8,155 bases of DNA, from positions 1 through 8,155 of the forward strand of contig NZ_CAKRLH010000065.1 in assembly GCF_934359325.1 (NCBI RefSeq), given 5' to 3'. Origin of the DNA: an uncultured Porphyromonas sp. GTDB lineage: Bacteria > Bacteroidota > Bacteroidia > Bacteroidales > Porphyromonadaceae. The notes under the pieces are model-generated. The model made no database searches. It saw nothing but the letters and a program-made list of their open reading frames with translations, and was not told the DNA's origin. This document shows, piece after piece, positions 5,987-8,155 of the stretch. The first letter of the stretch is position 1, and each line of letters opens with the position of its first letter. Position numbers and translations under genes: made by a program.

Positions 5987-8128
5987 TTACTTGATGCCTC
6001 GTGCGGGAAGGAGAGCAGAGGCGTCCGGGTGCTCCATGCCGGTGAAGCTGGTGAAGGCCTGATTCAGATCCACGGTGCGACCCTTGGAGAGGATCTTATC
6101 GCGGAAGTCCTGAGCGACAGCCTGATTGAGCCATCCCTCACGCTCGAAGCGCTGAGCGATATTGACTGCCAGCACCTCAGTCCAGAGGTAGCTGTAGTAG
6201 CCGGAGGCGTAGCCACCGCCCCAGACGTGGCTGAAGTAGGTCTGGAAGTAGCGGGGCACGATGGACTGCCAGAGCAGTCCCAGCTCCTGACGACGGTTGA
6301 GATCCCACTGAGCGGCATCGGCGTCTGCCGGCACCTGATCCGGTGTGAGCATATGCCACTGAATGTCCATCGTGGAGGCGATCAGGTTCTCTCCGAGAGA
6401 GTATGCAGCGAGGTACTGGACAGACTGAAGCATCTTCTCCTTCAGCGCCTTAGGCATCGGCTCACCGGTCTCGTAGTGACGAGCATAGTTGTCAAAGATC
6501 TCCGGCACAGTGGCGAAGTACTCGTTGAACTGGCTCGGCATCTCGACGAAGTCACGCGGGGTATTAGTCCCGGAGATGGTGCGGTACTTGTTATTGGAGA
6601 GGAAGCCATGGAGGGAGTGGCCAAACTCATGGAACATCGTGGTCACGTTGTCCCAAGAGATGAGGTTGGGCTGACCCTCGGGAGCCTTCGGGTAATTGCA
6701 GCAGTTGTAGATCACCGGCTTCGTGCCGTCGAAGGTGCTCTGGGTGACAAACTCGTCCATCCAGGCGCCCGGAGCCTTGGTATCGCGGTGGAAGTAGTCG
6801 CAGTAGAAGAGACCGAGGTCGCTACCGTCCTTATCCTTTACCGTAAATACATGGACATCGTCGGCATAGACAGGGAGGTCAAAGCGCTCCTCGAAGGTGA
6901 GACCATAAGCGCGCTCAGCGGCGTAGAAGACGCCATTGCGCAGCACGGAGTCGATCTCGAAGTAAGGGAGCACGTCAGCGTCGCTGAAGTGGAAGCGATC
7001 CTCCTTCATCTTAGCGGAATAGTATACGACATCCCAGGGCTGGAGGGTAAAGTCGCTGCCCTCAGTCTTGCGGGCAAAGTCCTGGATCGATGCCATCTCT
7101 GCCTCAGCCTTGGGGACAAAGGACTCCTTGAGCTGAGTGAGGAAGTCATTGGCAGCCTGCTCGGTGCCGGCCATCTGGTAATTGAGAGAGTAGCTGGCGT
7201 AGTCCGGGAAGCCGAGAAGCTGAGCCTTGCGAGCGCGGAGCTTGGCGATCTCGGTGATCAGAGGCCAGGTATTGGCACCACTGACACCCTCGCCGTCGGC
7301 ACGGTGGATGGAGGCGTTGTAGACCTTCTCCCTCATGGCACGATTATTCAGCGAGGCCATGATGGGCTGCTGGGTGGTATTGGTCAGCACGAGGGCGTAG
7401 GTAGCCTTCTTGCCACGCTGCTCAGCGTCAGAGCGCGCCTGAGCCAGCTGTGACTCGCTCAGACCATCGAGCTCAGCCTCATCGTCCGTCCAGACGGTCT
7501 GAGCGGCCAGGGCATCGACGATGACGCGGCCAAACTCAGTCGTCAGCTCAGAGAGACGGGAGCTGATCTCCTTATACTCCTCGCGGCTCTCCTCAGGGAG
7601 GGCAGCACCGTTTTTCTCAAATCCCTTGTAAGTATACTCCAGCAGGGCACGATCCTCACCCTGGAGCTGATCCAGCTGCGTGTCGTAGACCGTCTTGATG
7701 CGGTCGAAGAGCTTCTGATTGAGATTAAGCTCATTGTCCCAGTCGGTCAGCATCTTGGATGCCTCCGTCTCGATCTCGCGGCGAGCGTCGGTACCGTCGG
7801 CGGAGACGAGCTTGAAGAAGACGCTGCTCACGCGACCCAGCATAGCGCCACTCTTCTCGAGCGGGATGATCGTATTCTCGAAGGTAGGCGCCTCCTTATT
7901 GTCGGTGATCGCCTTGATCTCCTCGCGCTGGAGGCGGATCCCCTCCTTAAATGCGGGGATGAAGTCCTCGTCCTGGATATTGGCGAAGTCGGGTGCCTGG
8001 AAGGGCAGCGTGCTCGCCTCAAGGAAGGGGTTGTCTGTCAGAGGCTTCTCCTTCTTGGAGTCGCATCCGGTAATGCCTATCAGGCTCATACATGCAATGC
8101 CTGCTAAGAGGGTTACAATTTTTTTCAT
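5987..8128 (-). CDS. dcp: M3-family zinc metallopeptidase, peptidyl-dipeptidase Dcp type, predicted lipoprotein
   Basis: This zinc peptidase of family M3 most likely removes C-terminal dipeptides from short peptides. The 713 residues begin with a lipoprotein signal peptide: MKK, a hydrophobic core, then lipobox ITGC with Cys22 as the lipidated residue. The mature enzyme should therefore be anchored in the envelope, facing the periplasm or cell surface. The active site is FHEFGHSLHGF (499-509), with zinc ligands His500 and His504, catalytic Glu501, and third ligand Glu529 in TPRDFVEMPSQFNE. The GGGYASGYYSYLWTE segment (637-651) with His634 and several tyrosines forms the substrate pocket of the family. 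The SGTNTPRDFVE sequence favours Dcp over oligopeptidase A, but M3 assignments by eye are not absolute. The start at 8128 is fixed by the signal peptide. It is followed by a long hairpin and appears to be a single-gene unit. Confidence 0.93.
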   Translation of the reverse strand: MKKIVTLLAGIACMSLIGITGCDSKKEKPLTDNPFLEASTLPFQAPDFANIQDEDFIPAFKEGIRLQREEIKAITDNKEAPTFENTIIPLEKSGAMLGRVSSVFFKLVSADGTDARREIETEASKMLTDWDNELNLNQKLFDRIKTVYDTQLDQLQGEDRALLEYTYKGFEKNGAALPEESREEYKEISSRLSELTTEFGRVIVDALAAQTVWTDDEAELDGLSESQLAQARSDAEQRGKKATYALVLTNTTQQPIMASLNNRAMREKVYNASIHRADGEGVSGANTWPLITEIAKLRARKAQLLGFPDYASYSLNYQMAGTEQAANDFLTQLKESFVPKAEAEMASIQDFARKTEGSDFTLQPWDVVYYSAKMKEDRFHFSDADVLPYFEIDSVLRNGVFYAAERAYGLTFEERFDLPVYADDVHVFTVKDKDGSDLGLFYCDYFHRDTKAPGAWMDEFVTQSTFDGTKPVIYNCCNYPKAPEGQPNLISWDNVTTMFHEFGHSLHGFLSNNKYRTISGTNTPRDFVEMPSQFNEYFATVPEIFDNYARHYETGEPMPKALKEKMLQSVQYLAAYSLGENLIASTMDIQWHMLTPDQVPADADAAQWDLNRRQELGLLWQSIVPRYFQTYFSHVWGGGYASGYYSYLWTEVLAVNIAQRFEREGWLNQAVAQDFRDKILSKGRTVDLNQAFTSFTGMEHPDASALLPARGIK

Positions 8129-8155
8129 ACGAAATCGTATTGATAAGGTGTTACT

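Noticed and set aside
5702..7453. Long plus-strand open frame (583 codons) opposite dcp and the start of nadB
   Set aside because: It sits opposite dcp in the exactly complementary codon register, so it stays open simply because the real gene rarely uses TTA, CTA and TCA codons. The translation shows no family motif, while the minus strand encodes an intact M3 peptidase.

Overview
The window looks like chromosomal DNA from a Bacteroidales bacterium, probably close to Porphyromonas. The evidence is indirect. Four gene starts have promoter-like boxes of the Bacteroidetes TAnnTTTG type, Shine-Dalgarno sequences are weak or absent, the M3 peptidase carries a lipoprotein signal peptide, and base composition is moderately GC-rich. 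No rRNA or other phylogenetic marker is present, so the genus is a guess.

All seven genes lie on the minus strand and are transcribed from high to low coordinates. They run: an exported M3 metallopeptidase lipoprotein of the Dcp type (5987-8128); the complete de novo quinolinate/NaMN operon nadB-nadC-nadA (5837 down to 2391); a small unrecognised three-helix membrane protein (1857-2141); a MATE-family efflux transporter (233-1606); and the first 57 codons of peptidase E (1-173), cut by the window edge. nadC and nadA overlap in an ATGA, and nadB to nadC is a 40-bp gap, so the three are very likely one transcript. Together they convert L-aspartate to nicotinate mononucleotide. Dcp and peptidase E would supply dipeptides and aspartate, which suits a peptide-fermenting lifestyle, although that link is inference.

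The least ordinary DNA is in the two intergenic regions on either side of the small membrane-protein gene. One holds six tandem copies of a 23-bp unit (2232-2369), starting 21 bp beyond the nadA stop. The other holds three ACCGGT-centred 18-bp dyads spaced exactly 22 bp apart (1743-1804), lying between the small gene and the MATE gene. Smaller signals are a palindrome inside the nadB core promoter, a long hairpin after dcp, and a short dyad at the dcp start codon. No CRISPR array, insertion sequence, tRNA, rRNA or phage gene is visible. No stretch longer than 300 bases lacks a gene. I see no convincing new multi-gene system; the genes are housekeeping genes, and the novelty, if any, is in the repeat arrays and the orphan membrane protein.
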